Assembly (NCBI GenBank): GCA_947178085.1
Contig: CAMWWS010000151.1
Location: 1 to 6,578 of the forward strand
Length of the DNA: 6,578 nt
Origin: an uncultured Lachnospiraceae bacterium
Lineage (GTDB): Bacteria; Bacillota_A; Clostridia; Lachnospirales; Lachnospiraceae
Direction of reading: 5' to 3'
Position numbers and translations under genes: made by a program. Positions 1-6,495 of this stretch are shown one piece after another. The notes below the pieces were generated by a model that was given only the letters and a program-made list of their open reading frames with translations, was not told where the DNA came from and ran no database searches. How positions within the stretch are numbered: position 1 is the first letter of the stretch; each line of letters starts with the position of its first letter.

Positions 1-14
1 GGACAAATAGACAT
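1..14 (-). CDS. rpmF: 50S ribosomal protein L32, first codons only (partial)
   Basis: Only four full codons and part of a fifth are inside the window. Read on the minus strand from position 14 they give M-S-I-C-P, which matches the usual Firmicutes L32 start (M-A/S-I/V-C/P-P-K). The call rests mainly on context: the gene directly upstream is a DUF177/YceD-family gene, and in bacteria this family very commonly precedes rpmF. The ATG at 14-12 lies 2 nt after the upstream TAA. It has a strong AAGGAGGT Shine-Dalgarno at 21-28, inside the end of the upstream gene, with 6 nt spacing, so the two genes should be co-transcribed and possibly translationally coupled. L32 is a small zinc-binding or zinc-independent protein of the large ribosomal subunit; too little is visible to say which type this is. 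Confidence 0.75.
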
Positions 15-16
15 CG

Positions 17-547
17 TTACACCTCCTTATTCGCGTTAAAGATATCTTTTATCACGGCCATTCGGGGATCCGGAACAAATGTATCACATTCACAGGTTCC
101 TGTATTCAAATCCTTACCGCACTGTAAACATATACCTTTACAATCCGGTTTGCATAACACCTTCCGAGGCCAGTTGATTATGATTTCATTGTTCAGTAAG
201 TCTTCCACGTTCAATTGATAGCCGTCCATAAAGTTCTGGTCGTCGTCTTCATCATCAGATAAATCTGAAGGTATATCAGAAACATGAACTTCTCTTGAAA
301 TTTGAATTTCCAGCTTCTCTTCAACCGGTTTCAAACACCTGTCACAGTTCATGGCAAAAGTAAATTCCGCATATCCCTCAATTTCAGCCTTATTCTTACC
401 AACGTTGGTAAAAGTAAAATCAACCGGCGACTTATCAAGAATCCGAAACACTTCACCGCCGACAGAAACCTCATTAAGCTCCGTCTCTATCTGCATCTTT
501 AATGTCTCACCATCGGATGTTAAAACATCAGTTAAATTTATGAACAT
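17..547 (-). CDS. DUF177 / YceD-family protein (YlbN-like), upstream of rpmF
   Basis: A 176-residue soluble protein of the DUF177 (YceD) family. Visible marks are a central CxxC (C68, C71) followed by a second cysteine cluster, C132-x3-C136-x3-C140-x2-C143 and C152-x-C154, close to a G-x-C-x-x-C-G-K-D-L-N pattern typical of the Gram-positive members. Together these could bind zinc (inference). A very acidic stretch, residues 96-104, separates the two halves. The family is linked to large-subunit ribosomal RNA metabolism and is almost always encoded next to rpmF, as here. The length is normal for the family. The start at 547 is supported by an AGGAG at 6 nt spacing (rc of 554-558) and by a consensus promoter just upstream. 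The precise biochemical role is not established. Confidence 0.9.
   Translation of the reverse strand: MFINLTDVLTSDGETLKMQIETELNEVSVGGEVFRILDKSPVDFTFTNVGKNKAEIEGYAEFTFAMNCDRCLKPVEEKLEIQISREVHVSDIPSDLSDDEDDDQNFMDGYQLNVEDLLNNEIIINWPRKVLCKPDCKGICLQCGKDLNTGTCECDTFVPDPRMAVIKDIFNANKEV
21..28 (-). promoter_or_regulatory. Ribosome binding site of rpmF
   Basis: AAGGAGGT on the minus strand, 6 nt before the rpmF ATG at 14-12. It lies inside the last codons of the DUF177 gene, so translation of the two genes is close-coupled. Confidence 0.8.
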
Positions 548-573
548 AGTTGACTCCTATCCATACTCAAACT

Positions 574-602
574 ATTATACATACGGCTTTACTGTTTGTC
601 AA
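574..602 (-). promoter_or_regulatory. Consensus sigma-A promoter of the DUF177-rpmF operon
   Basis: On the minus strand a perfect -35 hexamer TTGACA (602-597) is followed after exactly 17 bp by a perfect -10 hexamer TATAAT (579-574). Transcription would start near 567, giving a leader of about 20 nt before the ATG at 547 with its AGGAG. This is the strongest promoter in the window, fitting constitutive high expression of a ribosomal protein operon. It lies downstream of the DUF3021 gene, so the DUF177-rpmF pair does not depend on read-through. Confidence 0.9.
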
Positions 603-623
603 CCGGATTTTTTCATAATAATA

Positions 624-652
624 CCAGGGAAAAATAATTTTTCACCCTATGG
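624..652 (-). terminator. Hairpin at the end of the ABC-LytTR-DUF3021 unit (weak terminator candidate)
   Basis: The end of the DUF3021 gene, including its TAG stop (649-647), can fold. CCATAGGG (652-645) faces CCCTGG (629-624), with six GC-rich pairs, a two-base bulge and further A-T pairs inside. The usual run of T directly after the stem is missing; the T-run lies in the 3' arm instead. It is therefore either a weak terminator or a 3'-end stabilising hairpin. A transcript end is expected here because the next promoter begins at 602. Confidence 0.4.
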
Positions 653-1108
653 CTCCTGCTCTTCCTGCTCTTTAATATACTTCGTCTTTTTGTCCTGATA
701 TTCTTTTAAACGATTGTTCAAAGCTTCCGTCATATGCTTGGCATTTTGCCATACAATGTTGGAAACAACAATAAAAACAACAAGAATGCTAAGAAACATA
801 AATCCTGACTTTATTATATCTCTTACATCATACCAGTCAAAGAATACGGCACAGCTAAATACAACAATATTAATATAAATATAATGAATCAGGATACGAA
901 CAAAGGTCTGCTTTGCCGTGATTTCGCACTTCGGATAAATCAGATTTCCAAGCACACACACACATGAAGTAATAAGAATCTGCCAGAGGAGACTTACGGA
1001 AAGCATTATATCTTTTGCAAAAATACTAATAAACAGAGCTGTTGAAAAAAGAACACCTGTTGTAACATAGGGTAATGTATATAACATTTCCTTTATTTTT
1101 TCATACAT
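647..1108 (-). CDS. DUF3021-type four-helix membrane protein, putative partner of LytTR regulator
   Basis: A small integral membrane protein of 153 residues from the ATG at 1108. A GTG at 1120 would add four residues, but an AAAGG lies only 1 nt before it and 13 nt before the ATG, so the ATG is preferred. Four hydrophobic segments are clear, at about residues 15-33, 37-57, 71-91 and 101-120, followed by a charged C-terminal tail of about 30 residues rich in K, E and Q. Length, topology and position directly after a stand-alone LytTR gene match DUF3021 proteins. In streptococcal LytTR regulatory systems (HdrRM, BrsRM) a membrane protein holds the LytTR activator inactive. A similar inhibitor or sensor role is inferred here, not shown. 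The gap to the LytTR stop codon is 46 nt, consistent with one transcript. Confidence 0.75.
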   Translation of the reverse strand: MYEKIKEMLYTLPYVTTGVLFSTALFISIFAKDIMLSVSLLWQILITSCVCVLGNLIYPKCEITAKQTFVRILIHYIYINIVVFSCAVFFDWYDVRDIIKSGFMFLSILVVFIVVSNIVWQNAKHMTEALNNRLKEYQDKKTKYIKEQEEQEP

Positions 1109-1154
1109 ATCACTTACCACACCTTTCTTTTTTATCCCCGTACCATACCGTTAG

Positions 1155-1592
1155 TTAAAGTCCAAGCTTATTTTTTAATATCGGCACGTACTGTCTTGAA
1201 ATAACGATTCTCTCACCGTTTTGCATCAAAGCTTCAAAACGTCCGTTAAATCCCGGATAAAAATTCTTTACCTTTGCCAGGTTTAAGATTATCGACTTAG
1301 AAATACGAAGAAAATCCGTTCCTTCAAACCGTCTTTCCAGTTCATATAATTTCAGTCTCGTTTCATACATATTCTTTTCCAGATAAAGAAACACCTTATT
1401 ATCCACTGCTTCAAAATAGTAGATGTCACCGGGTTCTATCTGTAGAATTCTCTCATCCTGCCTTACCGTCAGCTTTTCTCTTTTCAGTTTCAGGCCTTTG
1501 ATAAGCTGCAGAATTGATTCGTCTACATCCCTGCACCGGATGATAATCTCTTCTTCTTCACCCGGTCCGATATCCTCCATAATGATTTTCAT
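1155..1592 (-). CDS. Stand-alone LytTR-domain DNA-binding transcriptional regulator
   Basis: A 145-residue regulator from the ATG at 1592. Residues 50-145 form a LytTR DNA-binding domain: an L-x-I-E-P-x-D-I-Y-Y-F-E-A-x-D-N-K-V start, then the F-L-R-I-S-K-S-I-I-L-N-L block and the I-V-I-S-R-Q-Y-V-P-I-L end, all typical of the family. The N-terminal 50 residues are short, acidic, then basic, and hold no receiver domain, so this is not a classical two-component response regulator. The start at 1592 has a good AAAGGAG at 9 nt. An upstream in-frame start at 1622 would overlap the permease gene by 11 nt and lacks a ribosome binding site. The gene lies 19 nt after the permease stop and 46 nt before a DUF3021 gene. 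It probably controls its own operon; a candidate binding site is the direct repeat at 3674-3731. Confidence 0.9.
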   Translation of the reverse strand: MKIIMEDIGPGEEEEIIIRCRDVDESILQLIKGLKLKREKLTVRQDERILQIEPGDIYYFEAVDNKVFLYLEKNMYETRLKLYELERRFEGTDFLRISKSIILNLAKVKNFYPGFNGRFEALMQNGERIVISRQYVPILKNKLGL

Positions 1593-1611
1593 ACGGCTAT
1601 GCTCCTTTCCT

Positions 1612-2526
1612 TTATCTGTCACGCATCGCCTTTTTCCTGCTGATTAATGCCGCTGCTGCAATCACTGATACACCAAGTATAACTAGATACGTCACCTGTG
1701 CTCCAAGTGTTACCGTCTCACCATTCATAACAACTGTTATTCCCATACTTTCCTTAAAACCTTCTGCAAACTCATTAGGAAGACCGACAAATGTACTCTT
1801 TATAGCATCTTCGGTACAAACGACCCTCATCATTGCCGCGCCATGCAATACCGGCAGACATTTCAGTACATCCGCAACTTTCTGAGGAAGCATAGACATC
1901 GGAAGATAAATCGCGCCTACAAAACCCACCAATGTTCCAATCACCGTAAGCAGACCGCTCCATGCGCTCTCACTGTGGATAAACAGAGCAATCAGATAAG
2001 CAATCGCCGCGTACACAAAGGTATTGAGCGCAATCATTCCAAACAGTCTTAAGCATGCACTACCCGCAAGTGCATCCTGCCCTGTTGCCGCAAGATATAC
2101 CTGCGATACGGCAAGTGTAATCAAACACATGGAAGTCCCGATAATCCATGCCGAAAAAATATATCCCAAGCCGATTTCCAGCCTTTTCACAGGGGCTATA
2201 AAAAAACTTGCCAGACGGTTTTGCGTCTCATCTTTTACCATATTTCCCATTACAGTCATCGCTACGGTTACAGCGTTTGTAACCAGAATTCCCGCCAGTG
2301 TCCATACCTGTATCAAATAATCTGCATTTGCCTTATCCTTGTCAGCGTCCCTGACATTACCTGACTTTTCCAGGACTTCCACAATATTCTCGCTGTTCAT
2401 GTTTCCTAAAAATAATATCATAAGTCCCAATACAATTAACATAGATAAAATGGAAAAGAATACCGCTCCTTTGTCCCTTATAAAAATAAGTACGTTTCTT
2501 TTTACTAAGTTCATTACTACTTTCAT
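1612..2526 (-). CDS. ABC-2 type transporter permease
   Basis: A 304-residue membrane subunit of an ABC exporter with the ABC-2 topology. One hydrophobic helix lies at about residues 20-42, then a soluble loop to about 72, then helices near 75-97, 118-148, 155-185 and 190-216, another extracytoplasmic loop, and a last helix at about 279-296 ending in a basic tail. The segment before helix 3 (P-V-K-R-L-E-I-G-L-G-Y) fits the coupling region common to drug and lantibiotic-type ABC-2 permeases. The start at 2526 has AAAGGAG at 12 nt. The partner ATPase is encoded upstream, but 122 nt away rather than tightly linked, and that gap contains palindromic repeat copy A. The substrate cannot be read from the sequence; toxic peptides, antibiotics or lipids are all possible. 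Confidence 0.9.
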   Translation of the reverse strand: MKVVMNLVKRNVLIFIRDKGAVFFSILSMLIVLGLMILFLGNMNSENIVEVLEKSGNVRDADKDKANADYLIQVWTLAGILVTNAVTVAMTVMGNMVKDETQNRLASFFIAPVKRLEIGLGYIFSAWIIGTSMCLITLAVSQVYLAATGQDALAGSACLRLFGMIALNTFVYAAIAYLIALFIHSESAWSGLLTVIGTLVGFVGAIYLPMSMLPQKVADVLKCLPVLHGAAMMRVVCTEDAIKSTFVGLPNEFAEGFKESMGITVVMNGETVTLGAQVTYLVILGVSVIAAAALISRKKAMRDR

Positions 2527-2549
2527 TGTTATACCATGCTCCTTTCACT

Positions 2550-2577
2550 GTTATAGCTGTTCACGAACTTAGGTTAA
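2550..2577 (-). promoter_or_regulatory. Possible internal promoter ahead of the permease, using the repeat arm
   Basis: On the minus strand TTAACC (2577-2572, 4 of 6 to consensus) lies in the outer arm of repeat A. It is followed after 16 bp by TATAAC (2555-2550, 5 of 6). If real, permease, LytTR and DUF3021 genes could be transcribed apart from the ATPase. The match is only moderate, and such hits arise by chance in AT-rich DNA. Confidence 0.25.
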
Positions 2578-2650
2578 ATAAACAAAAACGGTGCTCATCG
2601 CAAGCGCAATCGCGCCTTATTTTGTTTATTTTACCTAAGTTCTGGTTATT
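2568..2650 (-). repeat. Palindromic dispersed repeat, copy A, between ABC ATPase and permease genes
   Basis: This 83-bp element matches copy B (6496-6578) at 71 of 83 positions with no gaps when read on the minus strand. Its outer arms form a near-perfect inverted repeat (18 of 19 pairs from CTTAGGT to its partner ACCTAAG counterpart), and the complementarity extends 3 bp further on each side, to 2565-2642. The centre is GC-rich (GGCGCGATTGCGC...GAGCACC) and is followed by GTTTTTGTTTAT, so on this strand it resembles an intrinsic terminator nested in a larger stem. The shared sequence begins with the last two bases of the ATPase stop codon. No coding potential is seen. Confidence 0.85.
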
Positions 2651-3572
2651 ACTTCTTTTCAAGCGACTTCCCTGTTACATTTAGGAATACATCATCCATA
2701 GAGCCCTGTACTAATTCAAATCCATCTAGAAATTCCTTAAGGTTATTGACGATCGGTAACGCCGACATACTGTTTTCTATTTCGATTATGGCATAATCTT
2801 CCCGCTTTTTGTATGGTAACTGCTGTTGTTTTAAGGCTGTTTCAAATGCCTCTTTCCGGTCCTCTTTAGGAATTAACATCAGTCTGTCCTTCGCATGTTG
2901 TTCTTTTAGGCTATATGGTGTTCCACGTTCCCTTATATGCCCACAGTCAATAATCGCAATGCTGGAGGCCTTGGCTGCTTCTTCCATATAATGTGTTGTC
3001 AGAAATACTGTCATTCCCATATCTTTTTGCAGCCTTGCCACACTCTGCCATACGTTCTTTCTGGTTGCCGGATCCAGTCCCGTTGTAGGTTCATCTAAAA
3101 ACAATATCTCAGGTGCATTAATTAACGCTCTCGCAATCTCACAGCGTCTTTTCTGTCCTCCTGAGAGCTTCGCAAATCTTCTTCCGTATATATCTCCTAA
3201 CTCCAGCACCTCACATATATTCAAAATCTGGCTTTTCAGTCTGCTTCCGTTTTTTTCATAGAGTGAGCCCCTTATGAACAGATTTTCTTTAACGCTCAAT
3301 CTTTCATCCAGACAATTATTCTGATAGACAACACCGATTTTTCTTCGAATCTGTTCATTTTCCGCTCCAAGTTTATGTCCGCAGATTTCCACTTCCCCTG
3401 CTGTAGGTGCAAACAATGTACAAAGCATATTTATGGTAGTCGATTTTCCTGCGCCGTTGATGCCAAGGAATCCAAACAGTTCTCCCTTTTCAATACTGAA
3501 GCTTATATCGTCTACTGCTTTTACTTCTTTGAAATACTTCTTTAAATGCGTTACTTTTATTACCGTTTCCAT
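2649..3572 (-). CDS. ABC transporter ATP-binding protein (exporter, DrrA/CcmA-like)
   Basis: A 307-residue ATPase from the ATG at 3572. All nucleotide-binding motifs are intact: Walker A G-x-N-G-A-G-K-S-T at about 37-45, Q-loop Q84, signature L-S-G-G-Q at 136-140, Walker B I-L-F-L-D-E-P at 156-162, D-loop G-L-D-P and H-loop H194. About 80 further C-terminal residues form the extension seen in DrrA-type ATPases of two-gene exporters. It powers the permease encoded next. The start is uncertain. M-E-T-V-I-K-V fits the usual family start, but its AAAGGA is 14 nt away. An ATG at 3584 has the same site only 2 nt away, and a GTG at 3626 would add 18 atypical residues. Likely first gene of the ABC-LytTR-DUF3021 unit, with its own promoter at 3646-3674. 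Confidence 0.92.
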   Translation of the reverse strand: METVIKVTHLKKYFKEVKAVDDISFSIEKGELFGFLGINGAGKSTTINMLCTLFAPTAGEVEICGHKLGAENEQIRRKIGVVYQNNCLDERLSVKENLFIRGSLYEKNGSRLKSQILNICEVLELGDIYGRRFAKLSGGQKRRCEIARALINAPEILFLDEPTTGLDPATRKNVWQSVARLQKDMGMTVFLTTHYMEEAAKASSIAIIDCGHIRERGTPYSLKEQHAKDRLMLIPKEDRKEAFETALKQQQLPYKKREDYAIIEIENSMSALPIVNNLKEFLDGFELVQGSMDDVFLNVTGKSLEKK

Positions 3573-3645
3573 TATGATTACCATATTCCTTTCATTAGCC
3601 TGTGAATTTGTATGCTTCCTTTGCACACATTTTTACGCTGGCTCT

Positions 3646-3674
3646 ATCATAAATCCTTTTTTTATGCCGGACAA
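3646..3674 (-). promoter_or_regulatory. Promoter of the ABC exporter / LytTR / DUF3021 unit
   Basis: Minus-strand TTGTCC (3674-3669, 4 of 6 to consensus) is followed after exactly 17 bp by TATGAT (3651-3646, 5 of 6). Transcription would start near 3639, giving a leader of roughly 67 nt. The imperfect -35 box directly abuts, and by one base overlaps, the lower copy of a 17-bp direct repeat, the arrangement expected for an activator-dependent promoter. Confidence 0.6.
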
Positions 3675-3731
3675 TGAAAAAACGGTAAGAGGTTTATTAA
3701 TCATTTTAAGTTGCATGATAAATCGGTAAGA
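3674..3731 (-). promoter_or_regulatory. 17-bp direct repeat, candidate LytTR-regulator binding sites
   Basis: Two copies of a motif occur on the minus strand: TCTTACCGATTTATCAT (3731-3715) and TCTTACCGTTTTTTCAT (3690-3674). They agree at 15 of 17 positions and start 41 bp apart, close to four helical turns, on the same face of the DNA. A degenerate CTTA lies midway at 3710-3707. The ACCGTT core of the lower copy fits the first part of the LytTR-family half-site consensus ([TA][AC][CA]GTTN[AG][TG]). The lower copy touches the -35 box of the exporter promoter. That the LytTR protein encoded at 1155-1592 binds here is inference. Confidence 0.55.
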
Positions 3732-3736
3732 TACAA

Positions 3737-3766
3737 AAGAGATTCAAGCATACACCTGAATCTCTT
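3737..3766 (-). terminator. Intrinsic terminator of alaS
   Basis: A perfect 10-bp stem, AAGAGATTCA (read on the minus strand from 3766) pairing with TGAATCTCTT, encloses a 10-nt loop. Downstream on the minus strand comes TTGTATCTT, a moderately T-rich tail that follows the closing TT of the stem. It lies 30 nt after the alaS stop codon and separates alaS from the ABC exporter promoter. An AT palindrome, TTTAAAATTTTAAA (3769-3782), sits between stop codon and stem. Confidence 0.8.
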
Positions 3767-3796
3767 ACTTTAAAATTTTAAAACAAAAACATGCCC

Positions 3797-6436
3797 TTAT
3801 TTTATTTGTCCATCCAATACTTTGACAGCTTCTTCTATCGCAGCATCCATGCCCGCAGGATTCTTACCGCCTGCCTGAGCCATATTCGGACGACCGCCTC
3901 CGCCTCCGCCGACAAGACCTGCAATACCTTTAATCAGATTTCCTGCATGCGCTCCGCAAGACATAGCTCCATCCGTTACCATGGATATAAGATTAACTTT
4001 ACCGTCCTTATCGGAAGCAAGTACGACAACGCCCTCGCCTAATTTTTCCTTCAACTGGTCTCCTAAATCGCGCAGACCATTCATATCTACGCCGGATACT
4101 TTGGCTGCCAGAAGCTTCACGCCCTTCACTTCTCTTACCTTGTCCATAACATCGCCAAGCGCATCCTTTGCCGCTTTACTCTTTAAAGACTCATTCTCAC
4201 TCTGCAGCGCTTTCAATTCAGCCATTAAATGAGAACATCTGTCAAGAAGATTTACCGGAGTTGTCTTTAATATTCTGGAAGCCTCTTCGAGTTTTGCTTC
4301 TAACTCCGCATAATATTTAATAACACCGTTTCCTGTCAATGCTTCAATTCTTCTGACACCTGCAGCGACACCGCTTTCGGAAATAATCTTAAAGGAAGAA
4401 ATAACGCCTGTATTTGAAACATGCGTACCGCCGCATAATTCTTTTGAAAAATCGCCCATTTCCACAACACGCACTTTTTCACCGTATTTCTCACCGAACA
4501 ATGCCATTGCGCCTGTTTTCTTGGCTTCTTCTATTGTAAGGACCTCTGTTATTACAGGAATGTTCTCTGCAATCTTCTCATTTACAATCTGCTCTACTTT
4601 AGCCAGTTCTTCCTCTGTCATGGCTGAAAAATGAGAAAAGTCAAAACGCAGTCTTTCACCATCATTATAGGAACCGGCCTGCTCTACATGCGTGCCGAGT
4701 ACCGTACGGAGTGCTTTTTGCAAAAGGTGTGTAGCGCTGTGGTTTTTGCAGGTTGCAGTTCTTCTCTCCGTATCTACTTCAAGCGTAACAGTATCACCCA
4801 CTTTAAACATACCGGATACCATGCGACCAATATGCCCGACTTTACCGCCTAACATCTTCACAGTGTCTTCTACCTTAAACTCACCGTCAGCACTTCGGAT
4901 AATACCGACATCTCCGACCTGACCACCCATTGTCGCATAAAACGGCGTTTCATCTACAAAAATAGTGCCGATTTCTCCATCCGTCAAAGCTTCTACCAGT
5001 TCTGTCTCTGTTGTCAGAACTGAAATCTTAGAATCATGTACAAGCTTATCGTATCCAACGAATTCAGTGGTAACACTTGGGTCTATGGATTCATAAACAG
5101 TCACATCAGCTCCCATGTAATTTGTTACCTTACGAGCCTTACGCGCTTTGACTTTCTGCTCCTCCATCGCCGCCCTAAAACCGGCTTCATCAACAGTAAA
5201 TCCCTTTTCCTCCAGAATTTCTTTCGTAAGGTCAATCGGGAATCCATAAGTATCATACAGCTTAAACGTATCTTCTCCGGATAATTCTTTCTTTCCTTCC
5301 TTTGTCAGGTTTTCTTCCATTTCTGATAAAATACTGAGTCCCTGATCGATCGTCTTATTGAATTTATTCTCTTCCTGAGTAAGAACATTGAAGATCAACT
5401 CTTTCTTTTCATCCAATTCCGGATAACCGTCTTTGGAGCCTTCTATTACAGTATTACTAAGGTCTGCCAGGAAAACGCCCTGAATACCAAGCTTACGACC
5501 CTGACGCGCTGCCCTTCTGATTATACGCCTTAATACGTATCCCCTGCCTTCATTTGACGGCATTATTCCATCTGAAATCATAAATGTTGCAGAGCGGATA
5601 TGGTCTGTAATGATACGGATGGATACGTCAGTTTCATAGTCTTCTTTATAGGTAACACCTGCTATTTCACATACTCTTGTACGAAGAGCCAGAATCGTAT
5701 CCACATCAAAGATAGAATCCACATCCTGTACTACGGAAGCAAGTCTCTCAAGCCCCATTCCAGTATCAATATTTTTCTGCTTAAGTTCTGTATAATTTCC
5801 CTTACCGTCGTTATCAAACTGCGTAAATACGTTGTTCCAGATTTCCATATAACGGTCGCAGTCGCAGCCTACCGTACAATCCGGCTTGCCACATCCATAT
5901 TTCTCACCGCGGTCATAATAAACCTCAGAACAGGGTCCACATGGTCCGGAACCATGCTCCCAGAAGTTATCTCCTTTACCGAAACGGTAAATTCTCTCCG
6001 GTGCTATTCCGATTTCCTTATTCCATATCTCAAACGCTTCCTCATCCTCTTCATAAATTGACGGATAAAGTCTGCTCTCATCCAGTCCGACTACCTCTGT
6101 CAGAAATTCCCAACACCATGCAATCGCTTCATGCTTAAAATAATCTCCAAAAGAAAAATTTCCAAGCATTTCAAAAAATGTACCGTGCCTTGCCGTCTTT
6201 CCCACGTTTTCCAAATCACCTGTACGAATACACTTCTGGCAGGTCGTTACGCGTCTCCTCGGCGGTATCTCCTGCCCGGTAAAATATGGTTTTAACGGAG
6301 CCATGCCTGAATTAATGAGCAGCAGACTGTTGTCATTGTGCGGCACAAGCGAAAAACTCTTCATTTTTAAGTGTTCCTTGCTTTCAAAAAACTCAAGAAA
6401 CATACGTCTTAGTTCATTTACACCATATGATTTCAT
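3797..6436 (-). CDS. alaS: Alanyl-tRNA synthetase
   Basis: A full-length 879-residue class II synthetase that charges tRNA-Ala in the cytoplasm. The aminoacylation core holds motif 1 (near residues 27-54), motif 2 with R-x-T-x-x-Q-K-C-I-R-T-G-D and F-F-E-M-L-G-N-F-S-F-G-D-Y-F (63-100) and motif 3 G-M-G-L-E-R-L (226-232). A cysteine-rich insertion follows the core (C182, C187, C191, C193). The editing domain keeps its zinc residues, H-S-A-T-H at about 565-569 and C-G-G-T-H at about 667-671. The C-Ala domain ends with a glycine-rich G-G-G-G-G-G-R-P-N stretch near 843-850. The start at 6436 has AAAGGA at 12 nt and the expected M-K-S-Y-G-V-N-E-L-R-R. No T-box motif is seen in the 142 nt upstream. 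The gene is followed by its own terminator. Confidence 0.98.
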   Translation of the reverse strand: MKSYGVNELRRMFLEFFESKEHLKMKSFSLVPHNDNSLLLINSGMAPLKPYFTGQEIPPRRRVTTCQKCIRTGDLENVGKTARHGTFFEMLGNFSFGDYFKHEAIAWCWEFLTEVVGLDESRLYPSIYEEDEEAFEIWNKEIGIAPERIYRFGKGDNFWEHGSGPCGPCSEVYYDRGEKYGCGKPDCTVGCDCDRYMEIWNNVFTQFDNDGKGNYTELKQKNIDTGMGLERLASVVQDVDSIFDVDTILALRTRVCEIAGVTYKEDYETDVSIRIITDHIRSATFMISDGIMPSNEGRGYVLRRIIRRAARQGRKLGIQGVFLADLSNTVIEGSKDGYPELDEKKELIFNVLTQEENKFNKTIDQGLSILSEMEENLTKEGKKELSGEDTFKLYDTYGFPIDLTKEILEEKGFTVDEAGFRAAMEEQKVKARKARKVTNYMGADVTVYESIDPSVTTEFVGYDKLVHDSKISVLTTETELVEALTDGEIGTIFVDETPFYATMGGQVGDVGIIRSADGEFKVEDTVKMLGGKVGHIGRMVSGMFKVGDTVTLEVDTERRTATCKNHSATHLLQKALRTVLGTHVEQAGSYNDGERLRFDFSHFSAMTEEELAKVEQIVNEKIAENIPVITEVLTIEEAKKTGAMALFGEKYGEKVRVVEMGDFSKELCGGTHVSNTGVISSFKIISESGVAAGVRRIEALTGNGVIKYYAELEAKLEEASRILKTTPVNLLDRCSHLMAELKALQSENESLKSKAAKDALGDVMDKVREVKGVKLLAAKVSGVDMNGLRDLGDQLKEKLGEGVVVLASDKDGKVNLISMVTDGAMSCGAHAGNLIKGIAGLVGGGGGGRPNMAQAGGKNPAGMDAAIEEAVKVLDGQIK

Positions 6437-6495
6437 AATACAACTTTATCCTTTCTATATTCGCATTCATTTAGTTAATTGCAAAAATTTATTAC

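Noticed and set aside
351..698. 115-codon plus-strand frame over the DUF177 gene and its promoter
   Set aside because: It runs antisense through the zinc-motif gene and across a consensus minus-strand promoter; its protein is low in complexity and unlike any family I know.
2568..2650. Reading the two palindromic copies as a CRISPR fragment or insertion sequence ends
   Set aside because: The copies are 3.9 kb apart in opposite orientation with ordinary housekeeping and transporter genes between them, no spacer periodicity and no transposase gene, so neither a CRISPR array nor a composite transposon is supported.
3597..3630. Possible 11-codon leader peptide (ATG at 3630) ahead of the ABC ATPase gene
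   Set aside because: There is no ribosome binding site before the ATG, no run of regulatory codons and no attenuator hairpin after it.
5866..5892. Cysteine cluster in AlaRS (C182-C193) as a novel domain
   Set aside because: As far as I recall, similar cysteine-rich insertions occur in AlaRS of other Clostridia, so it is noted in the gene entry only.
5600..6061. 153-codon plus-strand open frame inside alaS
   Set aside because: It is fully antisense to the conserved catalytic core of AlaRS, has no recognisable domain, and no ribosome binding site was seen; it is a shadow frame.
6455..6490. TTGCAA and TATAGA as alaS promoter on the minus strand
   Set aside because: Spacing is 19 bp, both boxes match only 4 of 6, and the start point would fall on or after the AAAGGA ribosome binding site.
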